Assembly (NCBI GenBank): GCA_964017125.1 | Contig: OZ024915.1 | Span: 19,781,185-19,845,184, forward strand | Length of the DNA: 64,000 nt | Origin: Flabesymbios commensalis | Lineage: Eukaryota > Annelida > Polychaeta > Terebellida > Flabelligeridae | Direction: 5' to 3' | Shown: one piece after another, positions 10,560 through 21,414 of the stretch | How the letters are laid out: every line of letters starts with the position of its first letter | Position numbering within the stretch: the first letter of the stretch is position 1 | The notes under the pieces: generated by a model | What the model was told of the DNA's origin: nothing | Databases searched by the model: none | What the model saw: the letters and a program-made list of their open reading frames with translations, nothing else | Made by a program: the position numbers and the translations under genes

Positions 10560-12180
10560 GGCTAGCTGGTTACATGTCGCTCAGTACGATAGCCGAAAAT
10601 CAAAAGAATTGATTGAAGGTTTTTCAGAAGGTTTTCCTTTGCACTATGAAGGACCATGTGAATATAGTTTTGCAAAAAATCATGTGTCTGTTTCAAATCT
10701 TGAATCAGAGGTTGACAAAAATGTTAAAAATGAATTATTGAAGGGCCGTATTGAAGGCCCTTTCAGTAGCTCACCTTTAAATAATTTGAAAATCTCACCA
10801 TTAGCAATAATTCCTAAAAGACAACAAAACTTGTTTAGACTCATTCATGATCTATCTCTTCCGCGGGGAAATTCTGTAAATTCTCATATTCCAACGGAAT
10901 TTTCAAAGGTGACATATAAAACTTTAGACCATATTGTGGCTTTGGTACAAAAATTTGGAAAAGATTCTCTTATATCTAAAGTGGATATTGAAGATGCTTT
11001 TCGGATTATGCCAATTCATCCAAAAGACTATAACCTACTTGGTTTTATGTTTCGTGAAAAAAATTTATTACGACAAATGTCTCCCCATGGGCTGCAGTAC
11101 TTCTTGTCAGACTTTCGAAAAATTCAGCCAAGCTATACAGTGGCTTTTACAAAATCATTTTAAAATTGCAGGAATCTCTCATATTTTAGATGATTTTATT
11201 TTTGTTGGTCCAGCAAATTCAAGTTTGTGTCAATATGGCCTGGACACCTTTTTAACATTAGCAAAATATATCAATATACCGGTCAAAGCAAAAAAACTGT
11301 TTTGCCAACTATTTGCTGTATTGTTCATCGTATGATTATTGATACTAATTCATTGGAGTTAAGATTACCTTTAGACAAACTGGAAAGACTGAGATGTGCT
11401 CTAGATTTGATAAAAAATAAGAGAACGGTAAAATTGAAAGATCTTCAATCTGTATTAGTTCTGTTAGCTTTTGCTTGTACTGTTGTAGTGCCAGGTAGAA
11501 CCTTTTTAAGGAGATTATATAACCTGACTTGTGGTGTTCATTTTGCTCACCATCATGTAAATATGACCAGCGAAGCCAGAGCTGATTTGAAAGCATGGCA
11601 GATTTTTTTAGATGAATTTAATGGTAGAAGATTTTTTGTGTGTGGTGTTTGGACTTCATCTAATGTCTTGAAATTATACACTGATGCATCTAGCTCCTTA
11701 GGCTATGCTGCTGTCTTCGGTCCAAAATGGATCGCAGGAAAGTGGCATAAAACCTTTTCTTCAGCAGACATATGTGTATTGGAGTTATTCCCAATAATGT
11801 TAGCAGTAGAAACTTGGGGAGATGAGTTATCAAATTCTTGTGTATTATTCATAACAGACAATGAAGCTTTGGTAGCGATTTTAAATAAACAAACTTCAAA
11901 ATGTTCCAAGATAATGAAACTGCTGCGACAGTTTATTGTTTTCTGTATGGTTTATAATATTTTCTTCAAAGCGCAGCATGTTGCTGGAAAACATAATACA
12001 ATTGCTGATAAACTCTCTCGGTGTGAATTTCAGGAGGCAAAAATGTTAAATCCTGTTTTAGAAGAGACACCTACCAAAATAAACCCACGCCTAGCTTCGG
12101 AACTCTGGATAAAACGAAGAAGTCTCTACTCAAATCTTCTCTTGCCTCATCTACCAGAAAATCTTATAAGAAACATTTGA
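10560..12180 (+). CDS. Reverse transcriptase and RNase H of the Ngaro-type element
   Basis: RT motifs: FRLIHDLSLPRG, ISKVDIEDAFR (first catalytic Asp), and the HILDDFIFVG box where LDDF replaces YxDD, as is usual for the DIRS order. RNase H follows with LYTDASSSLGYAAVFG, LELFPIMLAVETWG, FITDNEALVAIL and HVAGKHNTIADKLSR. The order gag - RT - RNase H - recombinase and the absence of protease and DDE integrase distinguish it from Gypsy-like elements. The fossil frames are interrupted. Confidence 0.9.
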
Positions 12181-12871
12181 ATAGATTCAGTGTTTTTATG
12201 AAAGTCTATTTTAAAAGACATGTTTGGCCAAAAGGCCCAGTGGATTCTAATGTTATCACACAGTTCATTGCGTATTTAGGTTCTTTAAAGTATTCGGCAA
12301 GTACCATTATTTCTAATATTTCTGCAGTATCTTTTATACATAAGCTGAACGATTGGGTTGACCCAGGTGATTCTTTTGTGGTCAAAAAGATGTTAACTGG
12401 TGCAAAAAACATACAAGGTTCTTTGGATGTACGATTACCAATTTCCTTAAAGATTTTGGAAAAGCTTATTTTGCTTGTAAATTCTCTGGTCGATTCACAT
12501 TATGTTCAAGCTGCTATACAATCTATGTTTTCATTAGCCTTTTATGCACTTCTCAGGCTTTCTGAGCTTTGCACAAAAGGTAGCAGCAAATCTAAGAGTG
12601 AAAAAATACTATAAGGCATTTTAAACACAATAAATCTTTGCGACCTGTGACTCTGGAACTGAAAAAGCAATCAAGTTTATCTTGTCCGGTCAAACTTATG
12701 AAGGCTTTTTTAAAACTTCGAGACAAAAATCAAGGAGTACTTTTTATTTTTCGTGATGCCACCACTGCAGCTGCAAAGGGTTATTCTGATGCTCAAATTC
12801 AAACTATGGGGCGTTGGAAATCCGGCGCTTTCAAAAAATATATTAGAATTCCAACTATATCTATTACATAG
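12177..12871 (+). CDS. Tyrosine recombinase of the Ngaro-type element
   Basis: An N-terminal SAM-like core-binding part (about residues 1-90) includes a KYSASTIISNISAV segment. The catalytic domain follows: AFYALLRLSELC holds the first Arg. The end shows GYSDAQIQTMGRWKSGAFKKYI, the HxxR...Y region with Arg, Trp and Tyr visible. It replaces DDE integrase and would join the element at the B1/A2-type sites. It is followed by a G-rich stretch and B1. Not intact. Confidence 0.85.
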
Positions 12872-13131
12872 ATCAAAATGACTATTGTTTATTTTTCTTT
12901 ATTATCATATTTGATATTTTTTTACTTGTTTTCGCAGGTAATGGTCTTATTTATAATTATTATTGTATTGTAGGAATAGAATGAGTGCTTTTCAAGACAT
13001 TAGTGTCAAGATTTTACATTTAGTACATTTTCAATGATTGAAATCTTTTTGCAAAATACACATTTTTAATGCAAACTTCCTCGCCTTTGGGGGGGGGGGT
13101 AGCATTTACGCTGAATTGCGTAATGCTATGT

Positions 13132-13436
13132 GGCGGTTTGTCCAGCCCCCCTTTTCCTGTGGAGGTAAATAATTGATATTGTTTTGATATGTTTGATAAT
13201 CATATATTTTGCATTGATTACGGCATTGATATGTTTGATAATCATATATTGTTTCATGGATTACGTCATAATAAAATGACCTTTTATCAAATCATATCAT
13301 TGTCTAAATGTGTTTATTATATACAGTGTGTCTTGTGTTTATTAATTTAGATGGTTTAACAGGAAAACGAGCGGCAGTCGAGTTGTTAAAAATTGCTTTC
13401 TTGTGTTACTTGGAACAAAATGTAGGTGAACATAAA
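13132..13436 (+). repeat. Ngaro repeat B1
   Basis: 305 bp, repeated as B2 with an offset of 669 bp and three differences seen. Its right edge abuts A2 directly, the diagnostic feature of the split direct repeat plan. Confidence 0.9.
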
Positions 13437-13752
13437 GAGCATTTCTGCGCAGCAGAAAATATTTTATGGCACTAAATTTGTCAAATGTTGTTTTACCATA
13501 ATTGTTCAGATCTACTGGTGTAAATTATAAGCAGGCGTACTCAAGCAGCTTCTGGTTCATTCACCAGGGGGCGTTTGTGGACGTCCAAGTTATAGTTCTG
13601 GTTTATTCGCCAGGGGGCGTTTGAGTACGATTGTGACGTCACTGACTAATTAATTATTCAGTGACCCAGTTTTTCAGCGTCGTCAGCAGAAGTGCCGACT
13701 CAATTTCTTTGACAAACTTTGTTTGTTTTGTATATTATTGATATTTAATTTT
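13437..13752 (+). repeat. Ngaro repeat A2
   Basis: Copy of A1 with an offset of 6038 bp and one difference seen. Starts immediately after B1 and carries the same TTTCTGC...GCAGAAA inverted word. Confidence 0.9.
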
Positions 13753-13800
13753 CCCGCCTCCCTCCCCTTACTCCTTCTTGTAAATATGTTAAAGGAGGAG

Positions 13801-14105
13801 GGCGGTTTGTCCACCCCCCCTTTTCCTGTGGAGGTAAATAATTGATATTGTTTTGATATGTTTGATAATCATATATTTTGCATTGATTACGGCATTGATA
13901 TGTTTGATAATCATATATTGTTTCATGGATTACGTCATAATAAAATGACCTTTTATCAAATCATATCATTGTCTAAATGTGTTTATTATATACAGTGTGT
14001 CTTGTATTTATTAATTTAGATGGTTTAACAGGAAAACGAGCGGCAGTCGAGTTGTTAAAAATTGCTTTCTTGTGTTACTTGGAACAAAATTTAGGTGAAC
14101 ATAAA
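13801..14105 (+). repeat. Ngaro repeat B2
   Basis: Right terminal repeat. A C/T-rich spacer of 48 bp separates it from A2. The element ends at CATAAA. Confidence 0.9.
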
Positions 14106-14448
14106 AGCTTTATCGTGTGCATGGGTGTATGATGAAGTAAAATACAGAAGAGTTGTAAAGAAATAACAACTTGCATTATCATGATTATAATATTTATATT
14201 GAGCAAGCTAAGAGAGTGAAATACCATAACAGTTCAAGCACTGTAGTTGATGCATATCGTGAAAGCTGTGACATGAAAAGAATGCTTTACCAATTACAAA
14301 ACCGGTCGCGACTAGTGTCATGTGATAGCTTACATCACACTTTTCTTGGTTTAATAATTAATTCATTCTTGCTTGAGTGATTTAGTTCACATTATCACTT
14401 GTATATCATAAGGAATGCAAATGATATACGCATCACGTCTCCATTTCG

Positions 14449-14622
14449 CTAGGATCCCTGCACCATTGTGTTCTGAATCCAATCAATGAAAAATGATGTT
14501 TTTGTGAACACATTGAGTTTGATGGGTGTGTCTGATGATCTACCTTGTCCGCATCCTGTCGTACCAGCCAGAAGCCATCGTCCAGTGTGATCAAAGCACA
14601 CCAGGGGGCCTCCAATATCACC
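14449..14622 (-). CDS. Trypsin-like gene, terminal exon; catalytic Ser is Ile
   Basis: After a TATCAG acceptor the exon reads GDIGGPLVCFDHTG, then WLLAGTTGCGQGRSSDTP, ending FFIDWIQNTMVQGS and a TAG at 14449-14451. GDIGGP stands where active S1 proteases have GDSGGP, so the nucleophile Ser is replaced by Ile. The protein would be a non-catalytic serine-protease homologue or a decayed gene. Its structural Cys residues and the C-terminal helix (DWIQ) are kept. It lies only about 340 bp from the right end of the Ngaro-type element. Confidence 0.85.
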   Translation of the reverse strand, partial: GDIGGPLVCFDHTGRWLLAGTTGCGQGRSSDTPIKLNVFTKTSFFIDWIQNTMVQGS

Positions 14623-14818
14623 CTGATATTAAAAATAATAAAGAGAAAGTATAAAACTTATATTGTTTTGTTAAATTCAGTATTGACTGGCTTTAGTGTT
14701 CTTCATTTTTTCCAGCAGACTACATGTACAATTTACTCCAAAGAAGAAGGACTTATAATCAAGGTATGAAGGTATTTTTCAACGTGTAGACGTATTTACT
14801 TCGTATATCTACTTAAAC
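14623..14818 (-). other. Short intron of the trypsin-like gene
   Basis: Between the last two exons. The chymotrypsin-fold segment that normally precedes GDSGGP (with the CAGY-type Cys) was not found here or in the exons. Either a small exon was missed or the segment is lost. A short direct repeat CGAAGTAAATA marks the left side. Confidence 0.4.
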
Positions 14819-14919
14819 ATATTTACTTCGTATGTTTTCACCCCAAGCCTCAGATGAACTGCAGTTTTCATGCCTCCATAAACGCATCTTAGCTTCACGA
14901 AGATCTGGCGTTTCGGTAC
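14819..14919 (-). CDS. Trypsin-like gene, middle exon
   Basis: After the TTTACAG acceptor, the codon split across the intron (GAT G|GT ACC) restores D-G-T, and the exon reads TETPDLREAKMRLWRHENCS then SSEAWGENIRSKY. This matches the S1-fold stretch between the Asp loop and the Ser loop (LREAxxxxxxxxxC). A donor GTTTAAG after SKY would keep phase 0 with the terminal exon. An earlier GTAAAT donor would not. The exon is shorter than usual at its 3' side. Confidence 0.7.
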
Positions 14920-15017
14920 CTGTAAATCACATAATTTACAATAAGAATATCATTTTTTATAGCTACATCCTAACATTTATCTGAGTCATAATACGTTGAT
15001 GGCGCGTTGTGGTAACA

Positions 15018-16881
15018 TCAGATATAGTGTTACATACAATGGTGAACACCAATCTTGCCAATAACATGATAACAGTATGTAGTGTTACTCACTATGGTGT
15101 ATATTGGTGAGCCCTCATTCTGTGGTATAAGTCTATAACAGTATATAGTGTTACCTAAAATAACAGTATATATTGTTACTTACTATAACAGTATATAGTG
15201 CTACTTACTATGACAGTATATAGTGCTACTTACTATAACAGTATATATTGTTACTCACTTTAACAGTATATATCGTTACTTACTATAACAGTATATAGTG
15301 TTACTTACTATAACAGTATATAGTGGTATATAGTGTTACTTATTATAACAGTATATAGTCTTACTTGCCATAACAGTATATAGTGTTACTTACTATAACA
15401 GTATATATTGTTACTGACTATAACAGTATGTAATGTTACTTACTATAACAGTACACAGTGTTACTTACCATAACAGTATATAGTGTTACTTACTATGGTG
15501 TATATTGGTAAACCCCCATCTTGTGGTATAACAGTATATAGTGCTACTTACTGTAACAGTATATAGTGTTACTTACTATAACAGTATATAGTGGTATATA
15601 GTGTTACTTATTATAACAGTATATAGTCTTACTTGCCATAACAGTATATAGTGTTACTTACTATAACAGTATATATTGTTACTGACTATAACAGTATGTA
15701 ATGTTACTTACTGTAACAGTACACAGTGTTACTTACCATAACAGTATATAGTGTTACTTACTATGGTGTATATTGGTAAACCCCCATCTTGTGGTATAAC
15801 AGTATATAGTGCTACTTACTGTAACAGTATATAGTGTTACTTACTATACCAGTTTATAGTGTTGCTTACTATAACAGTATATAGTGCTACTTACCATCGT
15901 GTATATTGGTGAACCCCCGTCCTGTGGTATAACAGTATATAGTGCTACTTACCATCGTGTATATTGGTGAACCCCCGTCCTGTGGTATAACAGTATATAG
16001 TGCTACTTACTATAACAGTATATAGTGCTACTTACCATCGTGTATATTGGCGAACCCCCATCCTGTGGTATAACAGTATATAATGTTACTTACCATCGTG
16101 TATATTGGTGAACCCCCGTCCTGTGGTATAACAGTATATAGTGTTACTTACTATAACAGTATATAGTGCTACTTACCATCGTGTATATTGGTGAATCCCC
16201 ATCCTGTGGTATACCAGTATATAGTGCTACTTACCATCGTGTATATTGGTGAACCCCCGTCCTGTGGTATAACAGTATATAGTGCTACTTACTATAACAG
16301 TATATAGTGCTACTTACCATCGTGTATATTTGTGAATCCCCATCCTGTGGTATAACAGTATATAGTGCTACTTACCATCGTGTATATTGGTGAACCCCCG
16401 TCCTGTGGTATAACAGTATATAGTGCTACTTACTATAACAGTATATAGTGCTACTTACCATCGTGTATATTTGTGAATCCCAATCCTGTGGTATAACAGT
16501 ATATAGTGCTACTTACTATAACAGTATATAGTGCTACTTACTATAACAGTATATAGTGCTACTTACCATGGTGTATATTGGTGAATCCCCATCCTGTGGT
16601 ATAACAGTATATAGTGCTACTTACCATCGTGTATATTTGTGAATCCCCATCCTGTGGTATAACAGTATATAGTGCTACTTACCATCGTGTATATTGGTGA
16701 ATCCCCATTCTGTGGTATAACAGTATATAGTGTTACTTACTATAACAGTATATAGTGCTACTTACCATCGTGTATGTTGGTGAACCCCCATCCTGTGGTC
16801 TATCAGTATATAGTGTTACTTACCATCGTGTATATTGGTGAATCCCCATCCTGTGGTATAACAGTATATAGTGCTACGTAC
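15018..16881. repeat. Intronic tandem array copying exon end plus splice donor
   Basis: About 18 copies, some diverged, of a block that on the minus strand reads ...TTATACCACAG-GATGGGGGTTCACCAA...CACGATG-GTAAGTAGC. The first part is the last ~44 bp of the neighbouring trypsin exon (encoding CYTTGWGFTNIHDG); the rest is intron start. Between them run many shorter repeats of 22-25 bp (TAACAGTATATAGTGNTACTTAC on the plus strand), each again with GTAAGT on the minus strand. Clear exon-end copies start near 15098, 15494, 15765, 15893, 15952, 16036, 16090, 16176, 16235, 16318, 16376, 16458, 16567, 16624, 16680, 16765 and 16822. Confidence 0.9.
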
Positions 16882-17379
16882 CATCGTGTATATTGGTGAA
16901 CCCCCATCCTGTTGTATAACAGTATGAAGTGAGAGGTAGAGTCGTCATTGGTTCTTGTAAACATGCTGGCTTTACATCATCTGACACCGTAACCTCTTCC
17001 ACAAGTTGAATCAAGGCCACGTCATAATGTAAGTAACTATTATGTTTAGCTTGATATTCTTCGTGAATCATTATCTTCTTAAGAGAGGCTTTAACATCAC
17101 TGGGTGATGTTAAATCAAACACCTTTGTGCTGCCAAGCTGAATAAAGAAATAGTGAGGAATAGTTGATAATGGTACTTCTGTTTGAAGGTCTGTTATTCC
17201 GTAGAAGCAATGAGCAGCTGTTATGGCCCAGCTAACGTCTATAAGGGTGACACCACATCTAAATTCTCCCAGATAATATAAACTTCCCATCCAAGGCCAG
17301 ACACCCAGAGAAGCCAGCTCTCCTCCTATGATAAACGCCGCAGGATCTGTTGGTAACACTTGATTTGATCTCCCACAGC
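16882..17379 (-). CDS. Trypsin-like gene, main exon
   Basis: Exon of 498 bp between the TGCTCCAG acceptor and a GTACGT donor. It reads CGRSNQVLPTDPAAFIIGGE (activation region; IIGG is the mature N-terminus), GVWPWMGSLYY, WAITAAHC (catalytic His) and HYDVALIQLVEEV (catalytic Asp), and ends CYTTGWGFTNIHDG. With the upstream exon it makes C-GRS-N, the Cys that normally ties the protease domain to its propeptide. His and Asp are present but Ser is Ile in the last exon. Likely secreted or membrane-anchored; no signal peptide exon was found. Confidence 0.9.
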
Positions 17380-17876
17380 CTGGAGCACAGACATATGGAG
17401 TGAGAAAAATATAAAATTACATTAGGATATTGCCAAAGTGTAATGTTCGCTTATGTGGTGATTTCAATGACATATACTAATTATGTATATATATCACAAA
17501 AGATAATAGTGTTCATTACGTGTTGTCTGGTTGGCCACTATTGACAACATGGACAATAAATTACTATTCAATTTCCCTTATCGAGTTTACAAATACCCCA
17601 CAGAATACAGAGATATGTCTCAGAAATGATTTTGCCTGACAACGATTTGTTTTATTTCATATTTAAAGTTTCCATTTTCAGGATACAGCAGGCCCACAAC
17701 AATGAAATAACGTGGTTACTATCTGGAGTAATAGGCTAGTTATCATATGTGTTTCAGTAGTATAGGTCTTTTACATCAAGTACATAGTATTTTTTCAACA
17801 ATGCATATCAGCTATAAATAAATATATTTTTTAATATCGATGTAAATGTTACAGAGCAGTTAGAAGTTGAACTCAC
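17380..17876. other. Intron of the trypsin-like gene
   Basis: About 500 bp of AT-rich sequence between two exons of matching phase; nothing else seen. Confidence 0.6.
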
Positions 17877-17926
17877 GTGAATCTCCACAGATCAGTTTTA
17901 GAGCTTTGTTATCAGTACATTTGGAA
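17877..17926 (-). CDS. Trypsin-like gene, small SRCR-end exon
   Basis: A 50-bp exon with a TTTTCTTGCAG acceptor and GTGAGT donor. It reads SKCTDNKALKLICGDS, and the split codon C|GC gives Arg before CGRSNQ of the next exon. The C...ALKLIC pattern resembles the end of a scavenger-receptor Cys-rich (SRCR) domain, which often precedes S1 domains. Splice sites and phase agree, so the join to the main exon is well supported; the SRCR label is weaker. Confidence 0.7.
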
Positions 17927-18469
17927 CTGCAAGAAAATAGTCAATTATTGTGATAAAAACTAATGAATTTATTGCTGGTGCCCCGAAAATGTAGTTTGTG
18001 TGGTTTATATTAAACAATATATGAGAAGTGAGTACCATGCATGAGATTCTCTTTAATTTATTCCTGAAATTCCCAGTTTAGTCAAGGTCACGTCTATTTT
18101 CCCCAATAATAGTAATGTCGTATATCGGTACAGATTATACGCTATGGATCGACATATTTAACCTGTAGTGCTTTTGACAAATTCCTAGAGTGTTGTCCCG
18201 CTTGAAACGGTATGACGAAATCAAACAAGACGATTGATTGCTAATCGGGATGATGAATGACACTCATGTGATTTACTTCGAAAAGCTTTATCAATTTGTA
18301 TCTCTTGATGATCTTGTAAAAAATTGTATTGACGGAATATAAATAATACCCATTCCTTTTGGCATAATGGTACACAAATACATGCTAATCAAATATAATC
18401 AACTTCAACTGAAATCATGTCTGATTAAAAAAAAAGTAATAACGCCTCTATATATGTATATATACTAAC

Positions 18470-18570
18470 CTTATCGTAAAATGTGATATATTGAACACTG
18501 AAGCACAGTAGACGTTGTCTTCATAAAGTCATCAATTCCCACTTGAACAGTTTCGTTTACAAAAACAGGA
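18470..18570 (-). pseudogene. Candidate upstream SRCR-like exon, frame inconsistent
   Basis: Flanked by a TTTTTTTCTAG acceptor and GTTAGT donor. One frame reads PVFVNETVQVGIDDF, another DNVYCASVFNISHFTI. The second frame has the phase needed to join SSKCTDNKALKL. The two halves resemble one SRCR segment read in two frames, so a one-base shift may have occurred. If it is a real exon of the protease gene, that gene is probably broken here. Confidence 0.4.
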
Positions 18571-21239
18571 CTAGAAAAAAATACAAAATACAATATAATG
18601 TTGTGTCATAGATTTCATTTTCAATAGTAAATTATTTCAAAAATATGAAGTGAAACTAGACATCATCCTTTTTAATGAATTATTTGCTTTTACGTTCCTG
18701 TATTTTATTACAAGTTACAAGATATATGTTACAAGATATATCGTAGGCAGGGATGGAATCAAAGACGTATTTGTATTTGAATTTAGCGTATTTGTATTTG
18801 ACTTTTTGAAGAGGCCTGTATTTGTATTTGTACTTGTATTTGATCCCTGTATTTGATGTATTTGATCAAATATAATTCAAATACAATTTTCTCCACAAAT
18901 TTGACCAATCGAATTTACTGGGCATAAAAATCAATATCATGTTTAATACAATAGTATTTATCTTCAGTACCATTTCACAAGCTAGTATTTAAATGTTTGG
19001 CCTTTATGGCATGCAATATTTGCATATCTATAGTTTGTTTTAGCATAGCATCATAATCAATAATGGTAGCCTCAGAGGGTGTTAATTAGATGGTCCTCTA
19101 GGTAGGCCTACGTCTGTGCTGGGCATGTGTTCCCAAATCAGTGAGGGGTCAAAGCAGCTAACAAGTGGGATACGTCAGGGGTTTAATTTTCAAAGGTAAA
19201 AGCGAAGTCTAATTGTCATTTCCCTTCTTGTCCAGCTCCCGAGGCATTGAAACTACATTGAACCAATGTTCGTCGTTTTATATCATGTTTATACAGCGAT
19301 AACGTGTTGCTGGGTAGGACTGTGTCATAACAACCCTTTCGTCTCATCAGCCCAAATTCAATGATTCTGATAATAAAAACAATGTTCATAACCCTATGTA
19401 AGTTACTGTCCCTTAACTGGATATAAATGTACACTCCCTCGCGTAAAAATATATCCTCTAATTATTCCGTTAAACAGGCGAAACTAATACAGGAATTGGT
19501 GATGTAGCTGTTATTCTTTGTAATAATCTATTATTTTGCATAACAATTTGTCTTTTGGGATTGCAAAGGTGTAATCACGCTACACAGGTGATAACCCTTC
19601 TGTTCGCTAGCTCTGTCATTATGACAAGTTAAGTTGACAAAAAACAATCTAACTAATAACAGACAGACAGATTTGTTTATTTTATTATTTTTATTTTGTA
19701 ACTAGGCATAACGGTTAAATATTACATTTCAATAGTGCTTACTCAGCAGTGAAATCAACGACTCCCCTCATCCATCGTTATCACAAGTATTACTGTCACC
19801 ACACCCTCTTACGCAATGCCAATTACGGCAACAGGCGACAGCTTTTGGCTAAGCGACAGGTGTTGACCTTCTCAGCTGACATAAGCCTTTCCTCAAACGT
19901 TGGTTTAATGTTGGGTCAGCGCAGAAGGTACCTGGCCAACGTTGAAACAGCGTTGGCGCAGCATCTAGTGCTAGTTTGGCGGTAGCAATGGATTGTGGTA
20001 TTGTTATACAGACACATTACTAAAATTAGAAAAAAACGGTTCTAATCACCGACATGGTTGGTCAGTAAATATACACATTGATTATGTATTCTATCCTAGA
20101 ATGATTTGTATTCACGTTCACTTACTATCGACTGAGATAGAGTCCGTAGATAGCAGTTGTATCGTTTTTTTTGTTATAATATTAATTTTCGCGAGATTTT
20201 TAAAATAATGAATTTGTCCTCCTCACAAAAATTAAAACATTGTGAAAAATTACGGGTGTAATAATAACGGGTCTCTGTACAAAATAATACAAAACACAAA
20301 TGCCAGTTGATATCTTTATTACATTATATATATTTTATTCCTCAATATAGAGCTGTATTGCATATATATACCAATGTGCAATTCGCATTCAATTGTCTTA
20401 ATGTCGTTTGTCGGAGGTGATGTGTGAATGCATGCATACACTGTACTTTGTATTTACACTTTATCAGAAGCCCTGTGTGTAACGGACCCTACTGAACAAA
20501 AACAACCTAAAATAACTCTTACCGCGCAAAAATACTTGCTCCGAGTGATTGTAATTTTATTTAATATTAAATATCAAAATTACAAATAATTATTTGTTTC
20601 TTATATCCAAAATGATTACTAAGTATTAGCTAAGCGTATCAACATTATGTTTAATAATATGTATACACAATATATTATTAGCAGGCTTAATAAATTATTA
20701 ATTTAATAAAGAAATATTTTTTTCAATCGAACTTCCATTTGCAAGAAGTTAAAAAAAGATTTAATATGGGTGATACTATGAAGGAAGGCATACATTCAGC
20801 AGGGATTATAGCTAAGCAGCAATGCAAGTGATAGCTCCAATGAACTGAATTAATTATCACCGTTTTTGGGCCGTAGCCTTCAATGCGTCATACGGCACTT
20901 GATATTATTGTTTAATCCCCTCGTTACTTTCTAGTTCCTAAGATATGTCATATTCTGCTTTTTATAAAAGCTTGTTAACCTCGAATTAAAAAATTAATAA
21001 TCAAATCCTATCACTTGCTATAATTTTTCATAAAGGAATGCAAAATACCGGTACTACTAATGCAATGTGAATTTAGTAATGGCGTAGCGTGTAAAATGTT
21101 ATTCGTAGGGTGTGAACCGTGTGGTTTCACTTCACCGAACACACCAGTAATCACAGTAAATTAACCCTCCTCTCGCTGTTAAGTTATTTGATATATCATT
21201 GGTTTTCCTTAATTTAATTATATTAATCTTATTATTCAT
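18571..21239. other. No gene seen
   Basis: AT-rich intergenic DNA. 18748-18880 holds a cluster of GTATTTG-type words with CAGGGAT at both sides, a possible tiny MITE. No exon with splice sites was found, and no downstream exon of the NAT16-like copy at 21.3 kb. Confidence 0.4.
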
Positions 21240-21414
21240 TTCCCCAACATATAGACATCTCAATGGATTTGAGAGATATCGCTGATATGAGCTTTCAAGA
21301 TAATCAATACCATTATTATGCTCTTTTCATCATCAGTCCTACAGGAATGTGAGGTAAATCCTTTTGCACCCGAGAGGAATACAGAGCTTTTAGTCAAGGA
21401 AATTAGAATACAAC
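21240..21414 (-). pseudogene. NAT16-like exon relic, site without foldback insertion
   Basis: Matches the NAT16-like exon at 50359-50183 plus 44104-44042, including the TTTCAG acceptor. Shared words include GATTTACCTCACATTCCTG and GATTATCTTGAA. Read on the minus strand, the end gives GIDYLESSYQRYLSNPLRCL then YVGEMN, uninterrupted where the other copy carries the 6-kb insertion. About 50 bp in the middle are missing relative to the other copy and the start ATG is gone, so it is a pseudogene. It serves as a natural empty site for the foldback element. Confidence 0.75.

Larger units (their letters stand above)
7398..14105 (+). mobile_element. Ngaro-type tyrosine-recombinase retrotransposon, fossil copy
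   Basis: About 6.7 kb with the split direct repeat plan A1 - coding - B1/A2 - B2 known for the Ngaro and PAT groups. A1 7398-7714, B1 13132-13436, A2 13437-13752, B2 13801-14105. Parts in order: SGNH hydrolase-like ORF, hairpin-rich spacer, gag-like block with zinc fingers, reverse transcriptase, DIRS-type RNase H, tyrosine recombinase. Ngaro elements of animals are known to carry an SGNH domain. No target duplication is expected for this mechanism and none was seen. A1 and A2 differ at one of about 317 positions and B1 and B2 at three of 305, so the insertion is recent. Coding frames are nevertheless broken in a handful of places. Confidence 0.92.

Noticed and set aside
15018-16881. CRISPR-like regular array
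   Set aside because: Repeats run head to tail with no unique spacers, in an animal intron, and derive from the adjacent exon end.
18748-18850. Tiny hAT-like MITE with CAGGGAT at both ends
   Set aside because: No 8-bp duplication outside the ends, and the body is simple GTATTTG repetition.
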